Assembly (NCBI RefSeq): GCF_004114535.1 | Contig: NZ_LBJC01000020.1 | Span: 62,001-126,000, forward strand | DNA length: 64,000 nt | Direction of reading: 5' to 3' | From: Bradyrhizobium nanningense | GTDB lineage: Bacteria; Pseudomonadota; Alphaproteobacteria; Rhizobiales; Xanthobacteraceae | Shown: one piece after another, positions 36,147 to 45,831 of the stretch | How positions within the stretch are numbered: the first letter of the stretch is position 1 | Layout: every line of letters begins with the position of its first letter | Translations under genes and position numbers: made by a program | The notes under the pieces: generated by a model | What the model was told of the DNA's origin: nothing | Database searches by the model: none | Seen by the model: only the letters and a program-made list of their open reading frames with translations

Positions 36147-36236
36147 CGTCATGGCCGGGCTTGTCCCGGCCATCCACGTCTTGCAAGAAGTGGTAGGGAT
36201 TCGTGGATGCCCGGGACAAGCCCGGGCATGATGACG
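36147..36236. repeat. Intergenic palindromic element, family B copy 2
   Basis: CGTCATGGCCGGGCTTGTCC and CAAGCCCGGGCATGATGACGG arms lie between murG and murC. It ends 18 bases before the murC ATG. See copy 1 at 4773-4897. Confidence 0.85.
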
Positions 36237-36253
36237 GAACCATAGGATAAAGC

Positions 36254-37657
36254 ATGAGACTGCCGCGCGAGATCGGACCCATCCACTTCGTCGGGATCGG
36301 CGGGATCGGCATGAGCGGCATCGCCGAGGTGCTGGTCAATCTCGGCTATGCGGTGCAGGGCTCGGACGCCTCCGACAATTACAATCTCGACCGTCTGCGC
36401 AAGAAGGGCGCGAAGGTCTCGGTTGGCCACAAGGCGGAGAACGTCGACGGTGCCGAGGTCGTCGTCGTCTCCACCGCAATCAAGCGCGACAATCCGGAAC
36501 TGATGGCGGCGCGCGAACGGCGCATTCCCGTAGTGCGTCGCGCCGAGATGCTGGCCGAGCTGATGCGGTTGAAGAGCTGCGTCGCCATCGCCGGCACCCA
36601 TGGCAAGACCACCACGACCACGATGGTTGCAACGCTGCTCGACGCCGGCGGCCTCGATCCCACCGTCATCAACGGCGGCATCATCAATGCCTACGGCTCC
36701 AACGCGCGGCTCGGGGCCGGCGACTGGATGGTGGTGGAGGCCGACGAGAGCGACGGCACGTTCCTGAAGCTGCCGACCGATGTCGCGATCGTCACCAATG
36801 TCGACCCCGAGCATCTCGATCACTTCAAGACCTTCGACGCCGTGCAGGACGCCTTCCGCCATTTCGTCGAGAACCTGCCGTTCTACGGTTTTGCCGTGAT
36901 GTGCATCGATCATCCCGTGGTGCAGAGCCTCGTCGGCAAGATCGAGGATCGCCGCATCATCACCTATGGCGAGAATCCGCAGGCCGATGTGCGGTTCGTC
37001 GATCTGACCCCGATGGGCGGCGGCTCCAAGTTCAAGGTCGCGTTCCGCGATCGCAAGACAGGCAGCGTGCACGAGATCGCCGATCTCATGCTGCCGATGC
37101 CGGGGCGCCACAACGCCTCGAACGCGACGGCCGCGATTGCGGTCGCGCGCGAGCTCGGCGTCTCGGACGAAGCGATCCGCACCGCGATCGCCGGCTTTGG
37201 CGGCGTCAAGCGCCGCTTCACCAAGACCGGCGAGTGGAACGGCGTCACCGTGATCGACGATTACGGCCATCATCCGGTCGAAATCGCGGCGGTGCTGAAG
37301 GCGGCGCGGGAATCCACCAACGGCAAGATCGTCGCCGTGGTGCAGCCGCATCGCTACACGCGCCTGCAATCGCTGTTCGAGGAATTCTGCACCTGCTTCA
37401 ACGATGCGGACGCGGTTGTTGTCGCCGACGTCTATGCCGCCGGCGAAGCGCCGATCGACGGCATCGACCGCGATCATTTCGTGGCAGGCCTCCGTGCCCA
37501 CGGGCATCGCGAGGTGGTGCCGCTGCCGGCGGCTACGGAGCTCGCGGGCATCGTCAAGGGCGTGGCGAAGCCGGGCGATCTCGTCGTGTGCCTTGGCGCG
37601 GGCAACATCACGCAATGGGCGTATGCCTTGCCCAGCGAATTGAAGGCGCTGGGGTAG
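36254..37657 (+). CDS. murC: UDP-MurNAc:L-alanine ligase
   Basis: The protein has 467 residues. It makes UDP-MurNAc-L-Ala, the first step of stem peptide assembly. [17 protein letters not shown] is the N-terminal UDP loop, [14 protein letters not shown] the ATP loop, [22 protein letters not shown] and [16 protein letters not shown] are MurC blocks, and [18 protein letters not shown] is the C-terminal signature. murB begins two bases after the stop. Confidence 0.96.
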   Translation: MRLPREIGPIHFVGIGGIGMSGIAEVLVNLGYAVQGSDASDNYNLDRLRKKGAKVSVGHKAENVDGAEVVVVSTAIKRDNPELMAARERRIPVVRRAEMLAELMRLKSCVAIAGTHGKTTTTTMVATLLDAGGLDPTVINGGIINAYGSNARLGAGDWMVVEADESDGTFLKLPTDVAIVTNVDPEHLDHFKTFDAVQDAFRHFVENLPFYGFAVMCIDHPVVQSLVGKIEDRRIITYGENPQADVRFVDLTPMGGGSKFKVAFRDRKTGSVHEIADLMLPMPGRHNASNATAAIAVARELGVSDEAIRTAIAGFGGVKRRFTKTGEWNGVTVIDDYGHHPVEIAAVLKAARESTNGKIVAVVQPHRYTRLQSLFEEFCTCFNDADAVVVADVYAAGEAPIDGIDRDHFVAGLRAHGHREVVPLPAATELAGIVKGVAKPGDLVVCLGAGNITQWAYALPSELKALG

Positions 37658-37658
37658 G

Positions 37659-38582
37659 GTGGTGAGTTTCCCCGACATCACGCCCACTCTCAAAGTCGCG
37701 ATGCCGGAGCTGCGCGGTCGGTTGCTGGCCAACCAGTCGCTCGCCGAGCTCACGTGGTTTCGCGTCGGCGGTCCGGCGCAGGTGCTGTTCACGCCGGCGG
37801 ATGAGGACGACCTCGCTTACTTCCTCGCGCATCTTGCATCCGACGTTCCCGTCTATGTCGTCGGCGTCGGCTCCAACCTCATCGTGCGCGATGGCGGCAT
37901 CGCGGGCGTGGTGATCCGCCTGGCGCCGCGCGCCTTCGGCGAGGCTAGCGCGAGCGGCGATGTCGTCACCGCCGGCGCTGCGGCGCTCGACAAGCGCGTG
38001 GCGGAAGTGGCGGCCGCCGCCAATATCGGCGGGCTCGAATTCTATTTCGGCATTCCCGGCACGATCGGCGGTGCGCTGCGGATGAATGCGGGCGCCAATG
38101 GCGGCGAGACCAAGGACGTGCTGATCGAGGCGCGGGGCGTCGGGCGTGACGGCACCAAGCACGTGTTCTCCAATGCCGACATGAAGTTCGTCTACCGCAA
38201 TAGCGGCGCTGATCCTTCCATCATCTTCACCTCCGCGCGCTTCCGCGGTGAGATCAGGGACGCGGAGGCGATCCGCGCGCGCATGGCCGAGGTGCAAAGC
38301 CATCGCGAGACCGCGCAGCCGATCCGCGAGAAGACCGGCGGCTCGACCTTCAAGAATCCGCCCGGCCATTCTGCCTGGAAGCTGGTCGATGCCGCCGGCT
38401 GCCGAGGCCTGCGCGTCGGTGGTGCACAGGTCTCGGAGATGCACTGCAATTTCCTGATCAACACGGGCGATGCAACCGCGCACGACATCGAGGCGCTGGG
38501 CGAGACCGTGCGCGAACGGGTGAAGGCAAATTCCGGAATTGAGCTACACTGGGAAATCAAGCGGATCGGGATTCCGATTTAA
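37659..38582 (+). CDS. murB: UDP-N-acetylenolpyruvoylglucosamine reductase
   Basis: The protein has 307 residues. This FAD enzyme reduces UDP-GlcNAc-enolpyruvate to UDP-MurNAc with [18 protein letters not shown] and [20 protein letters not shown] are the FAD-binding blocks. [20 protein letters not shown] and FVYRNSGAD follow, then [16 protein letters not shown]. Start is GTG 37659 or GTG 37662, immediately after the murC stop, so the two are probably translationally coupled. The length suggests the shorter type without the extra C-terminal loop of the E. coli enzyme. Confidence 0.94.
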   Translation: MVSFPDITPTLKVAMPELRGRLLANQSLAELTWFRVGGPAQVLFTPADEDDLAYFLAHLASDVPVYVVGVGSNLIVRDGGIAGVVIRLAPRAFGEASASGDVVTAGAAALDKRVAEVAAAANIGGLEFYFGIPGTIGGALRMNAGANGGETKDVLIEARGVGRDGTKHVFSNADMKFVYRNSGADPSIIFTSARFRGEIRDAEAIRARMAEVQSHRETAQPIREKTGGSTFKNPPGHSAWKLVDAAGCRGLRVGGAQVSEMHCNFLINTGDATAHDIEALGETVRERVKANSGIELHWEIKRIGIPI

Positions 38583-38584
38583 CA

Positions 38585-38664
38585 GTCATTCCGGGGCGCG
38601 CGAAGCGCGAACCCGGAATCTCGAGATTCCGGGTCTGGTGCTTGCGCACCATCCCGGAATGACG
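38585..38664. repeat. Intergenic palindromic element, family D copy 1
   Basis: GTCATTCCGGGG and CATCCCGGAATGAC arms enclose CCCGGAATC-TCGA-GATTCCGGG. It occupies almost the whole gap between murB and ddl and ends 14 bases before the ddl start. Copy 2 is at 57973-58053. Confidence 0.85.
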
Positions 38665-38678
38665 AAATGCGAGGAAAC

Positions 38679-39665
38679 ATGCGCATCACCATCCTCTTCG
38701 GCGGCTCCAACCGGGAGCGTCTTGTCTCGGTCGCCTCGGCTCAGGCGCTGCATCAGGCGCTGCCCGAGGCTGATCTCTGGTGGTGGGACATCGAGGACAA
38801 GGTGCATGTGGTCCAGTCCAAACAATTGCTCGAGCACGCCCGCCCCTTCGAGGACGAGTTCAAGCCGGGCACGCGTGGCATTCCGCTGGAGCAAGCGCTC
38901 GACCAGGCCAAGGTTGAGAGCCGGGTGCTGGTGCTCGGCCTCCACGGCGGGCGTGCCGAGAACGGCGAATTGCAGGTGATGTGCGAGGCGCGCGGCGTGC
39001 CCTTCACCGGCTCGGGCTCGGCTTCCTCGCATCTCGCCTTCGACAAGTTCGCGGCCAAGCGCTTTGCCGCTCTCGGCGGTGTGACGCCGCCGGCAAACAT
39101 TGCGCTCGATGACATCGACGAAGCTTTTGCCGAATACGGAAGGCTGATCGCAAAGCCAGCGCGCGACGGATCGAGCTACGGTCTGATCTTCGTCAACGCC
39201 AAGCAGGATCTCGTCGCCGTCCGCAATGCGGCGAAGCACGAAGAGTATGTCATCGAGCCCTATATCGCCGGCATCGAGGCGACCTGCGGCGTGCTGGAGC
39301 GCACCGATGGTTCGATCATTGCGCTGCCGCCGATCGAGATCATTCCGGGCGAGGGCAGTTTCGACTACGCCGCAAAATATCTTTTGAAGTCGACCCAGGA
39401 GATCTGCCCCGGGCGCTTCGCACCCGAGATCACCGCCGCGCTGAAGGCGCAGGCGATGCTGGCGCATCGCGCTATGTCGTGCACCGGATATTCCCGGTCG
39501 GACTTCATCGTCTCGGACAAGGGCCTCGTCTATCTCGAGACCAACACGCTGCCCGGGCTGACCAAGTCCTCGCTCTACCCCAAGGCGCTGAAAGCCGAGG
39601 GCATCGCATTCGTCGACTTCCTGCGCGGCCTGGTGGAGCTCGCCAGGCGGGGCGTGCGGAAATAA
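38679..39665 (+). CDS. ddl: D-alanine-D-alanine ligase, divergent
   Basis: The protein has 328 residues. An ATP-grasp enzyme that joins two D-Ala for MurF. ITILFGGSNRERLVSVAS is the N-terminal ligand loop. LHGGRAENGELQVMCEARGV stands where most Ddl have HGRxGEDGTIQG. KPARDGSSYGL is the flexible ATP loop. YLETNTLPGLTKSSLYPKAL matches the C-terminal E.NT.PG.T..S.. block. The position between murB and ftsQ is the normal dcw place for ddlB. GAGGA lies before ATG 38679. Confidence 0.88.
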   Translation: MRITILFGGSNRERLVSVASAQALHQALPEADLWWWDIEDKVHVVQSKQLLEHARPFEDEFKPGTRGIPLEQALDQAKVESRVLVLGLHGGRAENGELQVMCEARGVPFTGSGSASSHLAFDKFAAKRFAALGGVTPPANIALDDIDEAFAEYGRLIAKPARDGSSYGLIFVNAKQDLVAVRNAAKHEEYVIEPYIAGIEATCGVLERTDGSIIALPPIEIIPGEGSFDYAAKYLLKSTQEICPGRFAPEITAALKAQAMLAHRAMSCTGYSRSDFIVSDKGLVYLETNTLPGLTKSSLYPKALKAEGIAFVDFLRGLVELARRGVRK

Positions 39666-40015
39666 TTAGGACTGGTTAACGGCCGGATGGCCGAAACGGG
39701 CCGGTTTGGGCTCCAAAACCGGTAAAATGCCGGACATCGCGGCATAAATGCCTCACATAGCGGGGCAAAATGCGCCGGACGTTAACGAACTTTACCTTTT
39801 GTTTACCAGGACGTCCGAAGGTTAACGCTGGCGGCGCATATGGCGCTTTGGCTGCCGGCGCGTGAGCTGTCGCGGGTGATGTCACCTCCAGCGAACGCTT
39901 TGAAGGGGAGAGGTTTTCTTCTGCTGAAGACCAGCACCCGGCCCGGCATGTCCAAGACGTCATGTTCGCCAGGATCCGCGCGATGTCGCGGGCAAACTGT
40001 TGACGAGCTCGTGCA
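39666..40015. other. Gap between ddl and ftsQ, probable ftsQAZ promoter region
   Basis: The stretch has several GTTAAC words (39674, 39781, 39821) and an AT-richer core at 39781-39810. A second half, from 39840, is open in one frame but looks non-coding. No family palindrome is present, in contrast to most other dcw gaps. It is the likely site of a separate promoter for ftsQ, ftsA and ftsZ. Confidence 0.4.
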
Positions 40016-41044
40016 ATGGATGGAGCAGGAAGCCTCACCCGGTCGCTTTTCAGATCGCTGAGGCCCCAAGCTGACCTGAAGGCGGCCGCGATCGGAGCGG
40101 TCGTGCTTCTGCGCGAGTGGGTGCAGGACAAGCACGCCGAGGCGCGCGCCGCGGCCAAGGACAAGAGCAAGACGAGGGCCAGGGCCAAGGCCGTCGTCGA
40201 GCGCGAGCCGCCGCCGCGCGTGGTCGCACTGGTCGAGCGCTATTTGCCGCGCCGGGTCGGGATCAGCATGACCGTGCTGCTGCTGATCGGCAGCTGCGGC
40301 TTCGGCATCGTCAAGGGCGGCCATCTCCAGGACTTCGTCACCGCGGGCAGCGATGCCCGCAACGCGCTGGCCAATTCCGCCGGCTTCCGCATCACCGCCG
40401 TCGTGATCAACGGCCGCAAGCAGCTGACCCAGGACGAGATCCTGGCGATCGGCGGCGTCAGCGGCCGCTCTTCGCTGCTGTTCCTCGACGCCGATGCGGT
40501 GCGCGACAAGCTCAAGGCCAATCCCTGGATCGCGGATGCGACCGTGCTGAAGCTCTATCCGGGCCAGCTCATGATCGAGCTCACCGAGCGCAAGGCGTTC
40601 GCGCTGTGGCAGGAGGCCGGCCGGCTTTCGGTCATCGCCGATGACGGCGCCGTGCTCGAGCCCTACGTCTCGCGGCGCTTCCTGTCGTTGCCGCTGGTGG
40701 TCGGCAAGGGCGCCGAGACGCAGGCCCGCGACTTCCTCGCGCTGCTGGCGCGCTATCCGCAGGTCAATGCGGTGACGAAAGCTGCGATCTTCGTCGGCGA
40801 GCGGCGCTGGAATCTGAAGCTCAAGGACGGCCTCGACATCCGCCTGCCCGAGCAGGACGTCGGTAACGCGCTTGCGATGCTGTCCAAGCTCGACAAGGAG
40901 GACAGGCTGTTCTCCCGCGACATCGTCGCCGTCGACATGCGCCTGCCCGATCGGCTGGTGGTGCAGCTGTCCGAGGACGCCGCCAAGGCGCGCGAGGATC
41001 TGTTCAAGGACAAGAAGAAAAAGAAGGCCGGGGATTCCGCATGA
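40016..41044 (+). CDS. ftsQ: Cell division protein FtsQ
   Basis: The protein has 342 residues. A long basic cytoplasmic tail (AEARAAAKDKSKTRARAKAV) leads to one membrane helix (VGISMTVLLLIGSCGFGIVK). A POTRA domain follows (FRITAVVINGRKQLTQDEIL, LKANPWIADATVLKLYPGQL), then the FtsQ beta domain. It is a bitopic divisome protein that binds FtsL and FtsB. The stop overlaps the ftsA start as ATGA. The C-terminus is Lys-rich. Confidence 0.92.
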   Translation: MDGAGSLTRSLFRSLRPQADLKAAAIGAVVLLREWVQDKHAEARAAAKDKSKTRARAKAVVEREPPPRVVALVERYLPRRVGISMTVLLLIGSCGFGIVKGGHLQDFVTAGSDARNALANSAGFRITAVVINGRKQLTQDEILAIGGVSGRSSLLFLDADAVRDKLKANPWIADATVLKLYPGQLMIELTERKAFALWQEAGRLSVIADDGAVLEPYVSRRFLSLPLVVGKGAETQARDFLALLARYPQVNAVTKAAIFVGERRWNLKLKDGLDIRLPEQDVGNALAMLSKLDKEDRLFSRDIVAVDMRLPDRLVVQLSEDAAKAREDLFKDKKKKKAGDSA

Positions 41045-42363
41045 CCGGTCTTGATCGCACCCAGACGCCGAAGACACGTCCGATGCCGCACAAGCGCGGT
41101 GGCCTCGTCGCCTGCCTCGACATCGGCACCAGCAAGATCGCCTGCATGATCGCACGGCTGAAGCCGTCGCCGCCGAGCGAGGCGCTGCGCGGCCGCACCC
41201 ATGCGGTGGAATTGATCGGCTACAGCCAGATCCAGTCGCGCGGCATGAAGGCCGGCGCGGTGATCGATCTCGGTGAATGCGAGCAGGCGGTGCGTCAGGC
41301 CGTCGCGCTCGCGGAGAAGATGGCCAAGGTGCGGGTCGAGTCCGTGCTGCTGTCGGTGTCCGGCGGCCGGCTCTCCGGCCAGCTGGTCGAGGCCGCCGCC
41401 GACATCCGTGGTGGCGCCGTGACGCAGGCCGATGTCAGCCGCGTCACCTCCACCGGCATGCGTCACGCCACCGGCGAAGGCCGCACCGTGCTGCACGCGC
41501 TGCCGGTCGGCTACACGCTCGACGGGGTCAAGGGCATCCGCGATCCCCGCGGCATGGTTGCCCATCAATTCGGCGTCGACATGAACGTCGTCACCTGCGA
41601 CGCCACCGTGGCGCGGAACCTGATGCTGGCGGTGGAGCGCTGCCACATCAATGTCGAAGCCATGGCGGCGAGCCCTTATGTCGCCGGATTGTCGGTGCTG
41701 ACCGACGACGAGGCCGATCTGGGCGCAGCCGTCGTCGAGATGGGCGCCGGCACCACCACGATTGCCGTTTATTCAGGCGGCCGTTTCGTGCATGCGGCGG
41801 GTTTTGCGGTCGGCGGGCAACACATCACGATGGATCTCGCGCGCGGACTCTCCGCGACCATTGCCGATGCCGAGCGAATCAAGACGTTATACGGGACCGT
41901 CATCACCGGCGGATCGGACTCGCGTGAGCTGATGTCTGTGCCGACGGCCGGTGACGAGCAGGATCTGCCGCAGATCGTCTCCCGCGCCACCATCGCCAAC
42001 ATCGTCAAGCACCGTGCCGAGGAAGTCTTCGAAATGGTTCGGGACAAGCTGAAGGATTCGCCCTTCGCCTCAGAGCCCAACGGCCGCGTCGTGCTCTCGG
42101 GCGGGGCCTCGCAGCTCACCGGCCTCGTCGAACTCGGAACCCAGATTCTCGCCCGGCCCGTGCGGGTCGGACGTCCGCTCGGCTTCGGCCGGCTGCCCAA
42201 CGAGGCGAAGAACGCCGCGTTTGCGGTGCCGGCCGGACTCCTCGTCTACCCGCAATATGTTCACCTCGAACATGTCGAACCGCGGCATACGCGGCAGCAG
42301 GTCAAGACAGGGACCGGCGGTTATTTCGGAAAGGTCGGACGATGGCTACGCGAGGGCTTCTGA
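41041..42363 (+). CDS. ftsA: Cell division protein FtsA
   Basis: The protein has 440 residues of the actin fold. LVACLDIGTSKIACMIARL is the phosphate-1 loop. GYSQIQSRGMKAGAVIDL starts the 1C domain that FtsA has in place of actin domain 1B. VVEMGAGTTTIAVYSGG is phosphate 2, and VVLSGGASQLTGLVELG is the adenosine motif. The last ten residues (FGKVGRWLREGF) form the amphipathic membrane-targeting helix. It tethers FtsZ to the inner membrane. Confidence 0.95.
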   Translation: MTGLDRTQTPKTRPMPHKRGGLVACLDIGTSKIACMIARLKPSPPSEALRGRTHAVELIGYSQIQSRGMKAGAVIDLGECEQAVRQAVALAEKMAKVRVESVLLSVSGGRLSGQLVEAAADIRGGAVTQADVSRVTSTGMRHATGEGRTVLHALPVGYTLDGVKGIRDPRGMVAHQFGVDMNVVTCDATVARNLMLAVERCHINVEAMAASPYVAGLSVLTDDEADLGAAVVEMGAGTTTIAVYSGGRFVHAAGFAVGGQHITMDLARGLSATIADAERIKTLYGTVITGGSDSRELMSVPTAGDEQDLPQIVSRATIANIVKHRAEEVFEMVRDKLKDSPFASEPNGRVVLSGGASQLTGLVELGTQILARPVRVGRPLGFGRLPNEAKNAAFAVPAGLLVYPQYVHLEHVEPRHTRQQVKTGTGGYFGKVGRWLREGF

Positions 42364-42450
42364 TGATTCATTTCCGCAATTCCCGACTTTCACCAACTCC
42401 CGCGGCCGCCGGCCGGGGCGAACCCACACGCGCGTGATCGAGAGGCAACC

Positions 42451-44256
42451 ATGACCATCAGCATCAATGTTCCTGATATTCACGAACTGAAGCCCCGGAT
42501 CACCGTGTTCGGCGTCGGCGGCGCCGGCGGCAACGCCGTCAACAACATGATCACTGCCGGCCTTCAGGGCGTCGACTTCGTGGTCGCCAACACCGACGCG
42601 CAGGCGCTGACGATGTCGAAGGCGCAGCGCATCGTGCAGATGGGCACTGCGGTCACTCAGGGCCTCGGCGCCGGTTCGCAGCCGAACGTCGGCGCCGCGG
42701 CGGCGGAAGAGGTGATCGACGAGCTGCGCGACCATCTCTCGGGCGCCAACATGGTGTTCGTCACCGCCGGCATGGGCGGCGGCACCGGCACCGGTGCTGC
42801 TCCCGTGATCGCCAAGACCGCGCGCGACATGGGCATCCTCACCGTCGGCGTCGTCACCAAGCCGTTCCACTTCGAGGGCGGCCGCCGCATGCGCACGGCC
42901 GAGGCCGGTATCAACGAGCTGCACAAGGTCGTGGATACGCTCCTGATCATCCCGAACCAGAACCTGTTCCGGGTCGCCAACGAGAAGACCACCTTCGCCG
43001 ACGCCTTCGCGATGGCCGACCAGGTGCTCTATTCGGGCGTCGCCTGCATCACCGACCTGATGGTCAAGGAAGGCCTGATCAACCTCGACTTCGCCGACGT
43101 CCGCGCCGTCATGCGCGAGATGGGCAAGGCGATGATGGGCACCGGCGAAGCCTCCGGCGACAAGCGCGCGCTGACTGCCGCGGAAGCCGCGATCGCCAAC
43201 CCGCTGATCGACGATTCTTCGATGAAGGGTGCCAAGGGCCTCCTCATCTCCATCACCGGCGGCAAGGACCTCACTTTGTTCGAGGTCGACGAAGCCGCGA
43301 CCCGCATCCGCGAGGAAGTCGACCAGGACGCCAACATCATCGTCGGCGCGACCTTCGACGAAGCGCTCGACGGCCTGATCCGCGTCTCCGTCGTCGCCAC
43401 CGGCATCGAGCAGGCCGCGATCGCACGCAACAGCCAGGCGACCTCCGCCCCCGTCGCGAACGCGGCGCCGCAGGCACAACAGGCGCCCGCAGCTCCGGCC
43501 GCAGCCGCCGAGAGCCGTCTCGCCGATCTGACCGCGCGGCTCCGTGAAGACAATCGGCGGATGGCAGAGCGCGCCCAGAAGCTGGAAACGCAGATCCCGG
43601 CCGCAAGCCAGGCACCGGTCGCTGCCGCGCCGATGGCGCCCCGTCCGAACGTCGAGCGCGCCGCGCTTGCCGCCATCGCGGCTGCCGTTGCGGACGTTCC
43701 GCAGGCGCCGGCGCCGATGCAGACCTACGGCGACGTCACCGTGCGCCCGATCGCGCAGAAGCCGACGCTGTTCCCGGAGCCCGACATGGCCCCGGTCGCG
43801 ATGCAGGAGCCGATGACGCCGGACACCTTCATCCCGCCGCAGGCCGAGCGTGCGCCGGTCCGCGCACCGCGGATGCCCCGTATCGACGAGCTGCCGATGC
43901 CGGCCCAAGCCGAGCTTCGCCAGGCTCGTGGCGAGGTCGAGGAGGAGGCGCCGCAGAAGAGCCGCTTGTCGCTGCTCCAGCGCCTCGCCAATGTCGGCCT
44001 CGGCCGTCGTGACGAGGAAAGCGAGCCGCCGGTCGCCGCCCGCACCGCCGGTCCCGCGATGCCGCCGCTGCCCGAGCGCCGGTCGCAGAAAACCGTGGCG
44101 CAGCAGGTCGCATCGAGCGATCCGGTGTCTGAGTACGCCCGCCGTCCCGCCCCGCAGGGCTTGGACATGCATGGCCGTCCTGCGCCTGTTGCGCCGGCGC
44201 CACAGGGCGACGACCATCTTGATATCCCGGCCTTCCTGCGGCGGCAGGCGACCTGA
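42451..44256 (+). CDS. ftsZ: Cell division protein FtsZ, long-linker form
   Basis: The protein has 601 residues. The tubulin-like GTPase comprises about residues 15-330. [15 protein letters not shown] (G109-G115) is the T4 nucleotide loop and [11 protein letters not shown] is the T7 loop that completes the neighbour's active site. From about residue 335 to 585 lies a Pro/Ala/Gln-rich disordered linker, far longer than in E. coli. The end, [15 protein letters not shown], is the conserved tail that binds FtsA and other partners. A strong terminator follows 30 bases later. Confidence 0.96.
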   Translation: MTISINVPDIHELKPRITVFGVGGAGGNAVNNMITAGLQGVDFVVANTDAQALTMSKAQRIVQMGTAVTQGLGAGSQPNVGAAAAEEVIDELRDHLSGANMVFVTAGMGGGTGTGAAPVIAKTARDMGILTVGVVTKPFHFEGGRRMRTAEAGINELHKVVDTLLIIPNQNLFRVANEKTTFADAFAMADQVLYSGVACITDLMVKEGLINLDFADVRAVMREMGKAMMGTGEASGDKRALTAAEAAIANPLIDDSSMKGAKGLLISITGGKDLTLFEVDEAATRIREEVDQDANIIVGATFDEALDGLIRVSVVATGIEQAAIARNSQATSAPVANAAPQAQQAPAAPAAAAESRLADLTARLREDNRRMAERAQKLETQIPAASQAPVAAAPMAPRPNVERAALAAIAAAVADVPQAPAPMQTYGDVTVRPIAQKPTLFPEPDMAPVAMQEPMTPDTFIPPQAERAPVRAPRMPRIDELPMPAQAELRQARGEVEEEAPQKSRLSLLQRLANVGLGRRDEESEPPVAARTAGPAMPPLPERRSQKTVAQQVASSDPVSEYARRPAPQGLDMHGRPAPVAPAPQGDDHLDIPAFLRRQAT

Positions 44257-44284
44257 GGATTGTTACAATAAGGCAGACGAAAAA

Positions 44285-44325
44285 AGGTCCCGGCAACAAG
44301 CTTGCCGGGACCTTTCCTTTTGTCC
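44285..44325 (+). terminator. Terminator at the end of the dcw cluster
   Basis: AGGTCCCGGCAA and TTGCCGGGACCT are perfect 12-base arms around CAAGC, preceded by an A-run and followed by TTCCTTTTG. A textbook intrinsic terminator, about 30 bases after the ftsZ stop. Confidence 0.93.
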
Positions 44326-44619
44326 CGTGCATACCCGGATTGCGCAGTCAAGCAACTGATTTTAAATCATTAATTACGTGTTCGGGTGTTCGGTAGAATT
44401 GCCGGCAGCAGCCCAAAACCTCCGTGCAATTTGGTTAAGCCTTGGCGCGAATACGGCGGGTTTGGGGTAACAATCGGTAAAAAAGCGTGAGTTGGCGCTG
44501 TTTGGGGCAGTGACTATGGTTTGCCGTGACTTGGGGATACGGATTCGCAGGGGTGTCGGCACTGGCCGGCCAAGCGGGTCTCGTATAAGTCGCAGTGGGT
44601 CGTAGTGGGGCGGTTCCTG
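44326..44619. other. lpxC leader region
   Basis: No gene is seen in these 294 bases. The AT-rich stretch TTTTAAATCATTAATTACG at 44361-44379 stands out in a G/C-rich neighbourhood and could form part of the lpxC promoter. No palindromic family element is present. Confidence 0.4.
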
Positions 44620-45582
44620 ATGAAATTTAGCCGGCAAACAACGCTTCGTGCGCAAGCCTCCGTGGCAGGCGTGGGCGTTCATTCCGGTCTTCCCGTCACT
44701 CTCACACTTGGGCCTGCGCCCGTCGATGCCGGCTTTGTTTTTATCCGGACGGGCCTTGAGGGAAGTGATCGTGAAGTTCAGGCGACCGCCGAGCAGGTGA
44801 TCGCGACCGACCTCGCCACCGTCCTCGGCGATCGCAGCGGTCCGCTGGTATCCACCGCCGAGCACGTGCTTGCTGCACTGCGGGGCATGGGTGTCGATAA
44901 CGCCATCATCGAGATCGACGGTCCGGAAGTGCCGATTATGGACGGCAGCGCCGCGGCCTTCATCGCGGCGATCGACCAGGCCGGCATTGTGACCCAACCG
45001 GCACAGCGCCGCTTCATTCAGGTTTTGAAGCCGGTCTCGGTCAAGATCGGCGACTCCTTCGGCGAGATCAGGCCCTACGCCAACGGGTTCTGCGTCGAGG
45101 TCGAGATCGACTTCACCAATCCCGTCATCGGCCAGCAGGCTTACGCTTTCGACCTCAGCCCGGAACGTTTCCGCCGCGAAGTTGGACGGGCCCGCACCTT
45201 CGGTCTGATGTCCGACGTCGCGCGGCTCTGGAGCGCGGGTTATGCTCTCGGCGCCTCCTTCGACAACACCGTCGTATTCGACGACGAGCGGCTGCTGAAC
45301 ACCGAGGGTCTGCGTTACGCCGATGAATGCGCCCGCCACAAGGTGCTGGACGTGATCGGCGACCTCTCGCTGGCCGGCCTGCCGCTGCTTGGCGCCTACC
45401 GCTCGGTGCGTGGCGGCCACAAGCTCAACCACGCTGTCCTGACCGCGATGCTGGCCGACCGGACCGCCTGGCGGGTGGTCGAGGGCGAGGCAGTCCGCCG
45501 GACCACGCGTCCCGTGGGCGAAGTCGGTCGCGGTATCGTCGGCGGCCGGGTCGCTGCGGCCTACGGGCCGGACGTGTCCTGA
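44620..45582 (+). CDS. lpxC: UDP-3-O-acyl-N-acetylglucosamine deacetylase
   Basis: The protein has 320 residues. This zinc enzyme catalyses the committed step of lipid A synthesis. GVGVHSGLPVTLTLGPAPVD is the opening and STAEHVLAALRGMGVDNAII contains the first zinc His. DGSAAAFIAAI is typical, and the segment ECARHKVLDVIGDLSLAG contributes the second zinc His and Asp. GGHKLNHAVL carries the catalytic His. ATG 44620 is preferred to an upstream GTG 44605. Confidence 0.95.
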   Translation: MKFSRQTTLRAQASVAGVGVHSGLPVTLTLGPAPVDAGFVFIRTGLEGSDREVQATAEQVIATDLATVLGDRSGPLVSTAEHVLAALRGMGVDNAIIEIDGPEVPIMDGSAAAFIAAIDQAGIVTQPAQRRFIQVLKPVSVKIGDSFGEIRPYANGFCVEVEIDFTNPVIGQQAYAFDLSPERFRREVGRARTFGLMSDVARLWSAGYALGASFDNTVVFDDERLLNTEGLRYADECARHKVLDVIGDLSLAGLPLLGAYRSVRGGHKLNHAVLTAMLADRTAWRVVEGEAVRRTTRPVGEVGRGIVGGRVAAAYGPDVS

Positions 45583-45831
45583 ACAGAGTTGTCGCCGCTG
45601 GCCTCTGGCAGCGGCGGACCCCCGGGAAACTCCTGGTAACCATGATCGGCTAGGATTGCGGCAAGTTCGCCTTAATCCGGGCGAAATGCCTGCCTATCCG
45701 GTTGGTTAAAGATCGCTTTTCGGATCCATCGGCGTGGTCGCATGGCAGGCACCACCACGGCACCATTTCGCGCCCATGACGAGGTTCATGGGCTGGCGGG
45801 CACCGCTCACAGGGCGTCAGGGCTTAAACTC

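Noticed and set aside
36149..37792. A 547-codon minus-strand frame across murC
   Set aside because: Antisense to a full set of MurC motifs, and its start lies inside murB.
39781..39800. Possible CtrA box (TTAA-N7-TTAAC) before ftsQ
   Set aside because: Only the first half matches; the second half reads TACC, so the match is too weak to annotate.
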